Assembly: GCA_964016985.1 (NCBI GenBank) | Contig: OZ024825.1 | Location: forward strand, 38,811,557-38,875,556 | Length of the DNA: 64,000 nt | Direction: 5' to 3' | Source: Anodontia alba | Taxonomy: Eukaryota; Mollusca; Bivalvia; Lucinida; Lucinidae | In this document: positions 10,323 through 22,008 of the stretch, in pieces | Numbering within the stretch: position 1 is the first letter of the stretch | Layout of the letters: every line of letters starts with the position of its first letter | Position numbers and translations under genes: made by a program | Notes under the pieces: generated by a model | Databases searched by the model: none | Told to the model about the DNA's origin: nothing | What the model saw: the letters and a program-made list of their open reading frames with translations, nothing else

Positions 10323-10456
10323 CTAAGAAGAAGGTACAACATAAAGGTTGGACTGCGCCAAGAATAGAATATCTGAAGGTTCCCCTTCCCAGTTTGAAGA
10401 TGAAATACAAATCCCATAAACCCACATTCAATGATTTGCCAAGTATTAGAGCCAAA
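10323..10456 (+). CDS. Unrecognised plus-strand gene, basic exon
   Basis: The acceptor TGCTGTTTCTTTGCAG is strong and the donor is AAA|GTAAGT. It starts with two bases completing a codon and ends on a codon boundary. It encodes KKKVQHKGWTAPRIEYLKVP and PSLKMKYKSHKPTFNDLPSI. No domain recognised. Confidence 0.8.
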
Positions 10457-10559
10457 GTAAGTTTATACAATAAGTCCAATGCATACTCATTGCAAAACGC
10501 TTTTAAAACATTGATTGATTTGAGCTTAAAAAAAAATTTTTATAACCTTGGGGCCAGGG

Positions 10560-11100
10560 CAAGGTTATAAACACTTTCGTAGGGACACGGTGGATGCTAA
10601 TATAAGAATAATCAATAAAAATGTAAAAGGTTGCCTTTGGAAGCAAAGCACACTAATAAGAACGAAATTCGGAGGCCCCGTTTATTAACCCATTTTAGCC
10701 TGGAAACTCCGAAAATGGTAATTAGCAAACAGTGCTGACCCAGATCAGATGCCGCAGAATTCGGCGTCTGAGCAGGGTCTGCACCGTTTGCAAATAGTTC
10801 GACCATTTTCTCTAGGAATATTTAAATCACATGGCTGGAATACCTAAAATCGAAATTAGAATCTTCCAATATATAGTTTAGGGGAGTTCATTCAGTCTAC
10901 AATGGGTTAAGTCTTTACATATGCAGCAACGTAGTTTGCGAAGCTGAATACGAGTTCCTCCATGGCGGTAATCAATTTCAAAGTAACCAAAACCGGCCCA
11001 ATGATCCCAAAGGCTGTTGTTATAGTTTGACTTCTTATGTACATCAGTATAAAATTGATACGAAATGATTCTTTTCGGAAGAAACACATTGGAAAGCAAC
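10560..11100. repeat. Dispersed repeat related to 49600-50345, with a GATCAG hairpin
   Basis: The segment AGGTTGCCTTTGGAAGCAAAG and the segment GGCGGTAATCAATTTCAAAG (near 10965) match the repeat at 49600-49790. A hairpin GTGCTGACCCAGATCAGATG / CTGAGCAGGGTCTGCACC lies at 10728-10795. Confidence 0.6.
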
Positions 11101-11159
11101 ATTCGCCGGTCGTTGCCATTAGAAATGCATTCTTCAGGGCAGCATCATTTGAGACATCT

Positions 11160-11540
11160 GACATTTGCGCTCAACGAAGATTCAGATTAGCCTGCGCATT
11201 TTGGAGAGACAAGAATGCAAGTTTCTTAATGCGAGCAACTGGCCAAATTGCGCGGATCATTAGCGCAGGCTGATTTGTGTCTTTGTTTGGCGCACATGTC
11301 AGGTACGTTTTCACATGTTGTGGCTCAGTTGTCTATGTCAAACAAATTAGCCAGCGCATATAAACTAAATTGCATGTGCACCCAGCGAAGACTCAGATCA
11401 GACTGGGCATCCGCCCAGTGGGTAGGTAAGGACCCAACTTTCCTTATGCGGACAGCAAAGTCTGATCAGACTAGGCGGATGCCCAGACTGATCTGATCTG
11501 AGTCTTCGCTGGGCGCACATGCCATTTTGTTGGTTTTGTC
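11160..11540. mobile_element. CGAAGA two-hairpin repeat, two adjoining copies
   Basis: Hairpins at 11168-11285 and 11384-11515 carry GCGAAGACTCAGATCAGACT and its inverse. The second ends GCTGGGCGCACATG. The inter-hairpin text (TGCGGACAGCAAAG) is as in the 41690 and 47334 copies. Confidence 0.75.
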
Positions 11541-13260
11541 ATGCGCTAGCTCAAGTGTTACTGCCGAAATGATTTTTATTTAGCCTGGAATGCCTCTTTA
11601 AAACTAAAAGCTGTACTGTTGAAAATGACACATGAATTTCCTTTTAAATACAGAGAAACTTCGCAAGTATGACTTCCAATATGGCCTCCTTTGGGCTGTT
11701 ATGTAATATTACGTTTTTGTTTTGGTTTAATAGGCTGTATTGAAGTTTTGTATTAGAACTGGCTCCAAGCATATTAGAAAATAGTCACATAGTACTCAGT
11801 GTACAACAGTCTTAAAAGTATTACATATTGACGCCATAATGACATGGTTACTTCATTCTCGTACAGTTAACGAAAAGGGGGCTATTTCAGATATTCCCAG
11901 TTGTAGATTTCTTCGATAGTGCCTTTTCTTGCAGCAATATTTCTTGTATGATAAAAGTCGAAGCTAATGCGTTTTATTTATCTCTTATTGCCTACTTAGT
12001 GAAAATATTTTAGAGGTCGAAATAAGTTTTTTTTATTATTATTATTATTGTTCATTGACTGGAATTAAACAAAGAAAACTTGTGACTAAATACACTTCAT
12101 CCTATGTACTTTTACTGTGAAGTCTTAAAAAGTCTTTGACATATTTGTGTGAACATAAACATATGATGCGCTAATTTTTATTGAATTTTTACATGGTATT
12201 GTGAATAACTTATTTAGAATATAATGTGGCCAAAAGAATATCTCTCTGTGGAAAATCTAAGTTACATTGTAACTAAGTGAACTCTATTTGTCATATTATT
12301 ATGCGACATAACGAACACCAGTATATTTTTTTTATTTTTGCTTAAAATTACTTTAATAACATTCTACTTTAGATGAGGCTCTGTGTTTGGTTAAGCTAGT
12401 ATCCCATTGAAGAAGACACGAGATTACCATATTTTTAGAATCTCGTGCACCTCTTATCGATAAGTTCCATGACTGTTGTTGGCGTTTTGGATTCCATAAA
12501 AATAATATAATTATCAGAGTTAATCCACTAGATGCAATTGTGAGATGACAGGAATTCACTGTTATCTTGCATCTTGTATCGGAAAGTTATAATTTGTCTT
12601 TTCATTTTTTTCCGTTATATCATTCAATTATGACTCCTTTAGTCTCGTTTATCAAATTATTTCAAAGCTGCTCAATGTTTTGCCATAGTTTGCGTTACAA
12701 TTTTCTTTATAAGCTGAAGCCCTACAAGACATTATAAAGGGCGCTGTCTCTGTGTGACTCAGTTGCCTGGTAGCGTTAAAAATCTGAACAGTCAGTCAGA
12801 CATTATAAAGTGGTGTTTTTGCAATACCTGAGAAAAATGGTGAAAAAAAAAACCCTGCTGCGAAATTCATTTGTAATGTATTAAGGCAATCAGTCTCACA
12901 AATACTTCTTGGATTAGCCCAGTTTAAAGCCGGACCAAGGAAGCGGGATTGTACATATCGCACGGGAGTTATTTAAATGACACCAGATGGAAAATCAGGC
13001 TAAGTGTAGAGTACTTACAACAACCTAGCTGAATTGCATGCAATAAATTGCAATCAGTTTGTGTTTTTGAACAGCAGACTTGTCTCGGCTAGTTTGTTTT
13101 TAGTTGAAACTCTTTTTATTTGAATCAGATCTAGATTTTAATTATACCATTGGTCATTTGTGTCTAGTTCGCATATTTTAAAAGCGTTACATAAACTTTT
13201 TGCATATACGTATAAATGCTTTCGATGAAATATTTGATGACATTTTATGTTTTCACTTTG
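11541..13260. other. Large intron stretch, nothing recognised
   Basis: AT-rich, with no open frame of note, no hairpin family member and no simple repeat longer than short T runs. It lies between the exons at 10323-10456 and 15746. Confidence 0.5.
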
Positions 13261-13264
13261 ATGC

Positions 13265-13700
13265 ATTGACTGAGTTGGGAGTCTTTATGCGAACCGAATT
13301 TTTATGTATTTCTGTATTAAGAGTAGCATCGGGCCCCATAGTGAAGTTGGCTAGCTGTAAAAGTGCTTTAACCCCCGCCCCCCTCCTCCCCGGTGGTTTA
13401 CTCTACTGACCGTTCTAAGGCGGTGTTAGTCTTACTCTTTATTGCTTTGTGGTTTATTCTACGAGGCGATTTGTTTTATGTCATGTGTCATTTTGTTCTT
13501 GTGTTTTTCAATCCTTTTAGTACTGCGATTACCTCGCTTGGGGAAGAGAGAGCTAATCTTAGTGCTTTTCGTACGTTGGTTCGATTTGTGCTTGTTTGGA
13601 TTTGTCGGTTTCCTCTTCCTTTTGGTGTCTGGGAAGGGCTGCGGTTTGTGATTGTGGCACTCCCTGGACTTTTCTCTTACCTATTTTTTAAATGTATGTA
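13265..13700 (+). mobile_element. SINE-like repeat X, copy 1
   Basis: It shares long blocks with 32170-32575 and 58783-59115 (reverse strand): ACTGACCGTTCTAAGGCGGT, TTATTCTACGAGGCGATTTG, GGGAAGGGCTGCGGTTTGTG, ending at ACTTTTCTCTTACC. All three copies keep an open frame reading NLSAFRT, CRFPLP and GVWEGLRFVIVALP. Type unknown; it could be a SINE or the 3' end of a longer element. Confidence 0.7.
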
Positions 13701-14204
13701 GCCTCCATTAACAATGGATCTCCGAGAAAACGCTTCATATAGTAAACTAAGGTACATGATGTTGGCCTCAAAAGGTCTGCGAAATGAGGCTCTTCCACCT
13801 ATTTGGAGGTTGTTTTTTTTTTTGTTTTTATTTTTTTAAATCCGTCCTTTAAAGTAGCGATGTCCGGTGGGCGTCGGGCGTCGTCCCAGGTTAACCTTTT
13901 GGTTAACCGTTTTTCAAAGTTATATGTTACCTTATTATTCAGTGGATTGCTTTCATATTTGGTAGATGAAGAGGAGGACCAGTAGGTGTTTCACATGCAA
14001 GAGAGACAACTCTCACTTTCTTCGTTATTTAAAAGACCCGTCCATAATGCCGTTAGGCGTTTTTCTTGTTTATAATGGTAACCTACTTTTAAAAATTTAT
14101 CATCTTGTTTTTTTTTTTTAAAACAAATTTATCATTGGAGGGAAAATGACCTCGTATCATTGAACTGAATACAAGACAAATGATCCTGAGATGGAGCCAT
14201 GCTG

Positions 14205-14992
14205 TAATTCAAACGTTCACTTGATACTTCCAATGAAGTTTCGAGTCAGTTGGTCGGTCTTTCGGTTAATGTGAAGTGGTTTGCAATATATTTTTTTCAA
14301 ACTGGCAACCGTGGCGGCCATCTTGGATTAATATTCGGAACGATTTTAGCTCCAAGTTATCCCAAATACTTCCTGTCGTGTTTCAAGTCAACTGGCCTTA
14401 CAGTTCAGGAGTAGAAGTTCAAAACAGATTTTCAAGATGGTGGTGGTCAACTCGAATTTCAGATCGAAACAATTTTAGCTATTTTTGATATACAAGTCAC
14501 TCGATAGTTCATACTAAGTTTCTTGTCAATTGGCCTTTCGGTACAGGAGTAGGAGTTCAAAATAGATTTTTAAGCTGGCGGCTATGGCAGCCTTCTGATC
14601 GAAACATTTTTTCTTTATTTTTATCTGCAAATCGCAGTCAGTTAGCCTTTCGGTTAAGGAGGAAAATTTGAAAATAGATTTTCAAGATAGCAGCCGTGGC
14701 GGCCATCTTGGATTTTCGATCAGAACGATTTTAGCTACTTTTAGACGCCTCGATACTTCCTACAAAGTTTCAAGTCAATTGGCCTTTTGGTTCAGGAGAA
14801 GAAGCTAAAAAACTATTTCATGTAGGATCTCTGATCGAAACGATTTTCGCTTATTTTTCATCAACAAGCCGCTCTGATACTTCCTACCAAGTTTCTTGTC
14901 AAATGGCCTTTCCATTCAGGAGAAGAGGTTCAAAATAGATTTTCAAGATGGCGGCCATACAGGCAGCTTGGATTTCGGATCAGAACGAGTTT

Positions 14993-15027
<35 letters not shown>

Positions 15028-15640
15028 ATCTTCAGGTTGCCCCAAAACTTCCTATCAAGTTTCGAGTCAATTGGCCTTTGGGTTTAAAAGAACAAGGATA
15101 AAATAGATTTTCAAAATGGCGACCATCCTGGGATTTCGATCGAAACAACTTAAGTTTTTTTTATCTACAAGACATCCTAATACTTCCTACTAAAGTTCGA
15201 GTCAATTGGCATTTCGCTTCAGGAGAAGAAGGTCAAAATAGATTATCAAGATGGCGACCATCCTGGATTTCCTATCTGAATGATTTTACCCATTTTTGAT
15301 CTACAAGTCGCCCCGATATTTCCTATCAAGTTGGCCTTTTGGTTCAGGAGAAGAAGCGCAAAATAGATTTTCAAAATGGTGGTCATGGCCGCCATCTTGT
15401 ATTTCCGATCGGAACGATTTTAGCCAATTTTGATCTACAAATTGCCGATACTTCCTACCAAGTTTGGAGTCAGTTAGCCTTTCAGTTCAGGTGAAGAAGC
15501 GCAAAAATAGATTTTCATAATGGCGCCATGACGGCCGTCTTGGATTTCCGATCATCGGAACGAGTTAGTTATTTCGATCTACAAGTTGTCCCAATACTTC
15601 CAACCAAGTTTCGAGTCAATTAGGAGACACTTTGCATGAA
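14205..15640 (+). repeat. Satellite, about 130-bp unit, roughly ten copies
   Basis: The phrase CAAAATAGATTTTCAAGATG recurs near 14420, 14558, 14670, 14931, 15099, 15234, 15359 and 15502. Each is followed by GCGGCCATCTTGGATTTC and preceded by AAGTTTCGAGTCAATTGGCC. Units are 112-168 bp. A 28-base T run interrupts at 14998-15026. The array lies in the last intron of the plus-strand gene. Confidence 0.85.
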
Positions 15641-15655
15641 GAAGTCAAAACCCAT

Positions 15656-15710
15656 ATATGATTTCAAAATGTCGTCTGCTGAATGCTTTATCCAGCATAC
15701 TTAGCGTTAA
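15656..15710. mobile_element. End fragment of TTAA-type MITE (GCTTAGCA family)
   Basis: AATGTCGTCTGCTGAATGC ... CATACTTAGCGTTAA is the end shared with the copies at 24971 and 34556. The TTAA lies 36-39 bases before the exon at 15746. Confidence 0.6.
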
Positions 15711-15745
15711 AATTTTCTTTTTATTTATTTTCCGTACCACTAAAG

Positions 15746-16061
15746 GCTAAAGACGCAACGGACATGTACTACCGGGAACTGCGACAAGCTGAAATCAGAA
15801 ACGCATGGGAACATTGGGACAAACTATATGCTGACGTCATCCGTCCCAAGAAGCTTTTGGAGAACTTCCGGAAAGTTTACCGTGCGTACTCGCCGCACCG
15901 TGAAGAGGAATCTTTTGTCGTCTGCCCATGGAAGCCAGGACCTTTCCTTTTACGATCCAACCGGAAGAACCACACACAAAGCTTGTTGGGTTCCCCTATA
16001 CTTGGAAAATATTGTTCACTCTCCAGACCAATATCTACACTATGATAAAGATTGTTCATAA
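15746..16061 (+). CDS. Unrecognised plus-strand gene, last exon, with a frame shift
   Basis: The acceptor is TTTTCCGTACCACTAAAG and the exon begins on a codon boundary, matching 10456. It reads AKDATDMYYRELRQAEIRNA, WEHWDKLYADVIRPKKLL and NFRKVYRAYSPHREEESF. In this frame it goes on to a stop at 16043-16045 through Ser/Leu-rich text. Ignoring one T of the TTTT at about 15911-15915 gives a more protein-like end: DLSFYDPTGRTTHKACW, then LENIVHSPDQYLHYDKD and a stop at 16059-16061. So the real end may be 16061, with one extra base in this sequence. No family recognised. Confidence 0.65.
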
Positions 16062-16790
16062 GGCACCGGTAGCGAAATCAGCAGACAACAGTTTTAAAAA
16101 CAACGACAAAATAAGACTTGGCAAAACATGACACATCTGCCGAAATACCAAGCCTGATTTTTTTTCTGCAAAATTAAAAGAAAATAAAATGTCGACTGCA
16201 ACAATTTTGAACGGCGCACTAGAGTCAACACCGTAGTTGTATACTACTTTTGATTTATTCGTTTATTTATTTACTTATTTATCTAAACAGGCACTATTTT
16301 GTTACTTTTGGCATTAAACATTTTATATTTAAGTATATGTCTTTATAATCGAGCCATTGGTTTGTAAGTATAACTGAGGCGCTTTCTTGAAATCCCGGAA
16401 AGTGTTTGAACAGATAGGCCTGGGGAAACAGTGTACTCAGACCATACACTGCAGAACGTCTACACTGTTTGTAACTCATCCAGCAGTTTAGACACATTAC
16501 AGTTGATGGTACTGTCATATACTGCTCATATACAGATGTTTCACACAAAAAATCTCTTGAACCCCAAAAATCATCAACCAAATTAGGACCCCACAAAAAA
16601 AAAAAACAAAAAAACAAAAAAAACCGAGGAACTTTCATCCCAAAAGTCTACAAACCCTAAAAATAGTCATGGCGAGAACTGCACGTGATACATAGGTCAT
16701 GTATGGTATTTACCCTTGTTATTCGGACATCTTAACTGCTTACCGTTCTTATCCTAAAATTTTGAACAAATCGAACAAATCGATTGTACT
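16062..16790. other. 3' flank, nothing recognised
   Basis: AT-rich with A runs at 16594-16623. AATAAA-like hexamers such as the AAAATAAAAT near 16180 could serve the plus-strand gene, but none can be assigned. Confidence 0.35.
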
Positions 16791-16791
16791 A

Positions 16792-17148
16792 CAGTCGAAC
16801 CTCAATGGCTCGAACATCTTTGGGACCATGATAATTCGTTCGAAACATGGGTAGTTCGAGCCACTGAGGGTTAATCATAGCACCAGTTCAGGAAGCAACT
16901 AGCGTTAATTTATGGAAATCTTTTTCGATTTTCTGCACAATGATTGTATGTTAAGTGTACTCATTAGAATCGCCTCGATGAGGCGATTCTAATGAGTACA
17001 CACAATATACAATTCCATGATAAATAAGAAAAAAATCCCTAAATATTTGTTTTCTTGAGCTATTGGAAGAATTTTATAGGGACTGAAAAAGAGTTCGAAT
17101 CATCCACGGTAAACGAGCGATCCGTGTCGAGCCATTGAGGTTATACTG
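16792..17148. mobile_element. pogo/Tigger-type MITE (GCTCGAAC family), copy 1
   Basis: The ends are CAGTCGAACCTCAATGGCTC and the inverse of CAGTATAACCTCAATGGCTC, with TA on both sides. The core hairpin ATTAGAATCGCCTCG / GAGGCGATTCTAAT at about 16968-17000 is a relative of the Hp280 core. Confidence 0.85.
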
Positions 17149-17214
17149 TACATTGTGACGGAAAAATCAAGTTGTTTTGATCCAGATGAAACTGCTCATA
17201 AAAGAGCATAGGGT

Positions 17215-17445
17215 GTCAAAATGTGACGGAATAGCAAACTGTAGACCCTGATCAAACTGCTCTGATCTGGGTCTGCACTGTCTGTCCGAATACTAGGAAA
17301 GATATTGTAATATAGGCCGCATCAAGCGAAAAAAATGTCTTCGAATATATAGAAAAAGGCGCAGTTAGATCATGCTGTATGTAGGCCGCGCCATGCGAAA
17401 ACGATTCTAATTAGTACACACACTATACAATGTTTTACAGTAAAT
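17215..17445. repeat. Degenerate hairpin repeats
   Basis: A GATCAG hairpin, GTAGACCCTGATCAAACTGC / TCTGATCTGGGTCTGCAC, lies at 17238-17282. Two diverged pieces begin TAGGCCGC-TCAAGCGAAAA and TAGGCCGCGCCATGCGAAAA (17310, 17382), as at 20970 and 33508. Confidence 0.5.
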
Positions 17446-17457
17446 CACATTACGAAA

Positions 17458-17726
17458 ACACGCCTATTCAAATATATAGAAAATTTCACCTCCAAAAATT
17501 GAAAATTTTCAGATAAAAAACGCTGATATTTTTTCATATTTCTGCTCAAAACATAGATTGTGGGTACTCGTTAGAACCGCCTCGCCGAGGCGGTTCTAAC
17601 GAGTACCCACAATCTATGTTCTGAGCAGAAATATGAAAAATAATGTATACCCCTGTAAACCCCAGTTTTACTATATAAAAGTGGGGTTTAAGGGGGTCAA
17701 AATTATATAGGTATGTTTTCGTGATG
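17458..17726 (+). mobile_element. Hp280 hairpin MITE, copy 6
   Basis: A full-length, well-preserved copy from CATTACGAAAACACG to GTATGTTTTCGTGATG. The core palindrome is perfect over more than 25 bases per arm. Confidence 0.92.
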
Positions 17727-18129
17727 AACTGGCAATCAGCTGCCAGCACATCTACCGTTACTTTAACGGTGCGAAACGATTTCCTAAAATAATCTACGGG
17801 CGTCCCTAAAAATAACGGTACATGCGCTAGCAGCTGGTTGCCAGGGCCCAGTTGTTCAAATATAATAATGCCATTAGGTAACGCTCCGTTAAAACTTTGA
17901 TCATTAAATATGGCATATACGCTAACATGTTTGCTGAAAAAAAAGTAAGTAGCTTTTTAAGCTACTCACATTTTTTCAGCAAAAATACCTGTGAATTAGA
18001 TATTGTACTTAGGAGAACAGTTCACATTTTGATCACTCGCGCTCGTTAAGTTAACGATGCTTTGAACAACTGGGTCCAGGTATTTTACCGTTGTACCTAC
18101 GGAATTTCTTATGGCGCATTTTTTTATGA

Positions 18130-18266
18130 TAAGAAAAAATCTCTAAAATATCCCTTAATATTTGCTTTCTTGAGGCATCGGACGGATTTCCTAGGGACAC
18201 AAAGACGAACTCGAATCAGCCATGGTAAACGAACCATCAGTGTTCGTGTCACCGAGGTTTAACAGT
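18130..18266. mobile_element. Right half of a pogo/Tigger-type MITE
   Basis: AAAAAATCTCTAAAATATCCC through GTGTCACCGAGGTTTAACAGT matches the right half of the 16792 and 26995 elements. The left half is absent. Confidence 0.6.
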
Positions 18267-18270
18267 GCAC

Positions 18271-18470
18271 TTAACCCTTGTCCTGCTGAACCCGGATATA
18301 CCCTGTCTTTGCAAATAGTGTAGATCCAGATCAGTTGGCTTCTGAAGGATCTGGATCTGCACTGTTTGTCATCCAGTATGTGATTTATATCAACAACCTG
18401 AATCAAGTAATCTGATTGGCTGAAAACTGAAAGGTAGCGTGGCATCTAAATTTATTCAGTATGACAAGGT
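18271..18470. mobile_element. TTAA-type MITE, TGTCCTGCTGAA family, copy 1
   Basis: It starts TTAACCCTTGTCCTGCTGAA and has the core hairpin GATCCAGATCAGTTGGCTTC / GGATCTGGATCTGCAC. The right end is decayed (TTCAGTATGACAAGG); a second similar end follows at about 18510. Confidence 0.7.
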
Positions 18471-18810
18471 GGCTAAAAACTAGAAGTGGGCGTGGCATCT
18501 TAATTTATTCAGCATGACAAAAGTGAACTGCATGCAAATCTGCCCAGTAATAAACTCACTATGAACACTACCTTATAAAATTACACTGTGAAATAAATCA
18601 CGTGATTCTGTACTGTTATATTACATTTTCTAAACCTCATAAATATTCAACACCTAGTTCTTATACCCAGTTTATTCGAAGTATGAACATCTTTTACATT
18701 TATTTATTTCTCATCTCAAAAGAACACAATATATAGAATTGTATGTAAATAGTCAACTTTATTTAAAAGTCAGATATGGTACCTCTTTTAGAGAGAATGA
18801 GAGAAATCTA

Positions 18811-20380
18811 CACTGCTCAAAACAATTAAAGGAGCAAACATACATTTTCTTATAGTTTTAAGATGTCGGATATTATTGATACAACGACGATACAGAAAGA
18901 TGAATAACTTTATCTGTAACATGTTTTGCAAAAAGTCGCAACCAGTTCATCAATCATGGCCTGTAACCTGTTAGGAAATATTTTGCAGTCTTTATGTCAG
19001 GTGATTTCTGATGTCATAGACATGCGCAAATCAGTCACTATTTCCTGTCAGTAATGTGTATGTCTGCCTGGAACAGCACAGCACTCCTGGTGTCTTCGAG
19101 GCATGCTACGAATCAAACTTTGAACTGTTTGTAAAGCTAGTGTTTCCCGCTCATGTATAAGGATAACTGTGGTTCGTGAATAGTCATTGGTGGATGATCT
19201 AGCAGTAAGATATGTCTGTAAAGAATGTCCCACACATGCTCTATTGGATTTAAGTCAGGAGAACGTGCCGATCAGTCCATTACTTCAGTAGTCTCAGGAC
19301 TAAGGTAATCCATGCACACTCTAGCAGATTTGGGGCGCGCATTGTCTTGGTTCATAGTGAAATTGTCACCGATTGCCCCAGCAAAAGGCCTCACAATAAG
19401 ATCTAGAATTTCATCCCGGTACCGTAATTCAGTCATTGTACCTCCGTTTATCACGTACAATCCGTTCGGCCTTCATAAGAAATTCCACCAAAACCATCCG
19501 TCACCCCATCCATATCTGTCAGTTTCCACGATGTTGCAGTATTCAAGCACTCGGGTGAAATCTGCTTTCATCCGTGATCAGAACTGTGCGCCAGTCTTGC
19601 ATCGCCAGTTCTGATGCTTTTGGGCAAACTCATATCGCTGTGCAAGTTGTTTCCTGGTGAGAATATGCCTTATTCCTGGACATCTGGCGCTAAGGTCTAC
19701 TTCATATAACGTGTTAAGTATTGTTTGATCGGATATCCGTTGACCAGTTGCATGCTGGAACTCAATGTGTAATCTTCTGGCCGTGTGCTGCCGATTTCGT
19801 AGCAACATTGACCGATTGCATGCTGGAACTCGATTTGTAGATCTGGTCTTGTACTTTAGATTTTATAGCGCTATACTTCGAAGATATTGATCTTCCCTTT
19901 GTGACGTCATGCGGTGTTAGCCTTGCCCTCCTCGCCCGTCTCCTGGTAGCGTCTCCACAACCTGGCAACAAAACTTTTCGACACATCAGGCTTTTAGCGG
20001 CTGTCCTTTGGGTGTACTCACTTTCAAGCAAAGCAAAAACTTGAGTGATCTTAACTGCTCCCAAGAACCGCCTAACACTATATGACGTCCCTATGAGGTC
20101 CAAAAGAACACATAACAGATAGAGGATTGACCTGTTTCTAACTCAAACTCAAATTTTGAACAGATCGCCACATACCGAATTTCAACCATTTTATAGGGAA
20201 ATCCATGCTTTGTAGCTCACATTCTTGCTTTGCACGCGAACCGTGCTTTTTGATGTTTGCATGAACATTGTAAAGAGATTTCACTTTAAAATCATGCCTT
20301 TCCTTGATTTTGGAAATTGCCAATCGATGGTGTAAAACAGGCTTAAAAGTTTGCTCCGTTAATTGTTTTGAGCAATATGT
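18811..20380 (-). mobile_element. Tc1-like DNA transposon, degenerate
   Basis: The left end ACTGCTCAAAACAATTAAAG (at 18812) and the inverse of the right end (ATTGCTCAAAACAATTAACG, at about 20351-20376) are near-identical terminal repeats. The left end is flanked by TA. The transposase lies on the minus strand between them. It is about 1.57 kb, the normal size for the family. Confidence 0.85.
19040..20103 (-). pseudogene. Tc1-like transposase remnant
   Basis: Minus-strand pieces give an N-terminal DNA-binding region (LLESEYTQRTAAKSL), the Tc1 linker (RISDQTILNTLYEVDLSARC, KHQNW), the DDE-domain motif MNQDNARPKSARVCMDYL and RSPDLNPIEHVW at about 19230. The Trp usually before ARSPDLNP is replaced by a stop, and several frame breaks separate the blocks. 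The gene is dead. Confidence 0.85.
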
Positions 20381-20506
20381 ACCTCTGCGTGAACACAAAC
20401 AGCCTTTCGCAAGCTATCCAAATGACAATTATGAAATATTATTTTAAACAGCAGATACACGCCTGATTTCCCTTGTGAGCCGGGGCACAGCATTTCCTAC
20501 AAGACT

Positions 20507-20577
20507 GCATGTGCACAGCGAAGATACATATCAGACTGCGCATCCGCACAGGCTTATTAGAACCTGACATTACGAAA
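20507..20577. repeat. CGAAGA hairpin fragment
   Basis: TGCACAGCGAAGATACATATCAGACTGCG-type sequence with CATCCGCACAGGC, cut by the Hp280 copy that follows. Confidence 0.55.
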
Positions 20578-20842
20578 ACACTATTCAAAATATATTGAAA
20601 ATTTCACCACCAAAAAACTGAAAGTTTTCAGATAAAAATTCTGATATTTTCATATTTCTGCTCAAAACATAGATTGTGAGTATTCGTTAGAACCGCCTCG
20701 CTGAGGCGGTTCTAACGAGTACCACAATCTATGTTTCTGAGCAGAAATAAGAAAACTAATGTATACCCCTGTAAACTCCAGTTTTACTATATAAAAGTGG
20801 GGTTTAAGGGGGTCAAAATTATATAGGCATGTTTTCGTGATG
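20578..20842 (+). mobile_element. Hp280 hairpin MITE, copy 7
   Basis: It runs from CATTACGAAAACACTATTC (a few bases lost) to GCATGTTTTCGTGATG. The core reads GAACCGCCTCGCTGAGGCGG. TGA flanks both ends. Confidence 0.88.
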
Positions 20843-20869
20843 TGACACTTTGGATCCTTGGCTACCCAC

Positions 20870-21240
20870 AGAGTGCCCAGCGAAGACGACTGTGTGTGGA
20901 TGCGCAGGCTTATCTGAGTATTCGTTGGGTGCACATGCAACCCTGTAGGAAATGTGCCTCGGACTTATATAAATGTTCTTAAATGGACCGCGCCAAGCGA
21001 AAACGTATCCTCGAGCATGCGCAAAATTCACTTATTTAGATTCATCCCACGCATGCGCAAAGTGCCATCCGGGTATTTGCTCTCCATTGTTACATTCTTT
21101 TGTGTCCAATGAATCTGTAAGCGGACAGCGAAGGCCCTGATCTGACTGCACGAATGCGCAGGCTGCTCTGGGCCTTCGCTGTCCGCATATGCCAGAAAAC
21201 ACATCTTTGCTTGGCACGGGCTAATTATCTATTGCTACAG
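20870..21240. mobile_element. CGAAGA / CGAAGGCCC hairpin repeats
   Basis: 20875-20940 is a CCAGCGAAGACGA ... TTCGTTGGGTGCACATG piece. 20970-21225 starts TGGACCGCGCCAAGCGAAAA and contains the hairpin GACAGCGAAGGCCCTGATCT / GCTGGGCCTTCGCTGTC-type at 21125-21185. It belongs with 33508-33773. Confidence 0.65.
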
Positions 21241-21860
21241 GCACGGCTTAGTAACCATCAATACAGGCTCTCGCTATTAAGGTTAGCCGTACAACGTGGA
21301 TAGTGCCTTGGAGGCATGTGCGGGCAGCGAAGGCCCAGATTCCCTCTTCAAAATATAGGTCACAGAGACTGACTTATGAGGGATCCTTTAATAAGCGGTT
21401 AATCCTTAAAGCACTAATAGCAACTACAGCAGACGACACTTTGAAGTACTTTTTTATTTTTAGAGAGAATAAGGGTTGACATTTAATGCCTAGCAGACAC
21501 TTCACATGGATTTGGCAGTTCATGCTTTCTCTGAAAAATAAAATCAATTTTTGAACGTCGTCTGCTACAATTTGCTTATTACTATTGCCCAGATATTGAT
21601 AATTATTGCCCTTAACACCACAAACAGATTGAAATATAAAGCCACAGAATAATGCATCACTCAAGACTTTTATCCCTGACGTTTGAGGGTCCAGATCAAG
21701 GTTTGCCAAAATGCGGGTTAGGGAAAAACGCAATGCTAGAACAGTGCAGACAATGCAGACCGATTTGCGCCTTCGCTGGTCGCACATGCCCCGAAAACCC
21801 AGTGCCCAATGGGGCGGCTCAGATTTTGTGCGAACAGCGTACAACCTGACTGTCACTGCG
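21241..21860. repeat. Degenerate hairpin and TTAA-element fragments
   Basis: 21399-21560 carries TTAATCCTTAAAGCACTAAT ... GCAGACGACA, a decayed GCGCC-family end, and a palindrome of ATTTTCAGAGAAAGC type. 21755-21800 holds a GCCTTCGCTGGTCGCACATG end. No gene seen. Confidence 0.45.
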
Positions 21861-22008
21861 CAAATATAAAGACTGAGCTGCGCCTTTGCCTATTGAAGTA
21901 TTTTTGTCTAGTCTAGATTCATATATGAGCTGGGGAATAGCGTCTGTCTGTTTGTCCGACTACTTTGGGTACACTACGGTATCAGACATCTTGCATTTGA
22001 AGGTTGAA

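Noticed and set aside
15828..16061. A separate gene starting at ATG 15828
   Set aside because: Its first part overlaps the well-supported last exon in another frame. Only its end looks protein-like, which a one-base shift in the exon explains better.
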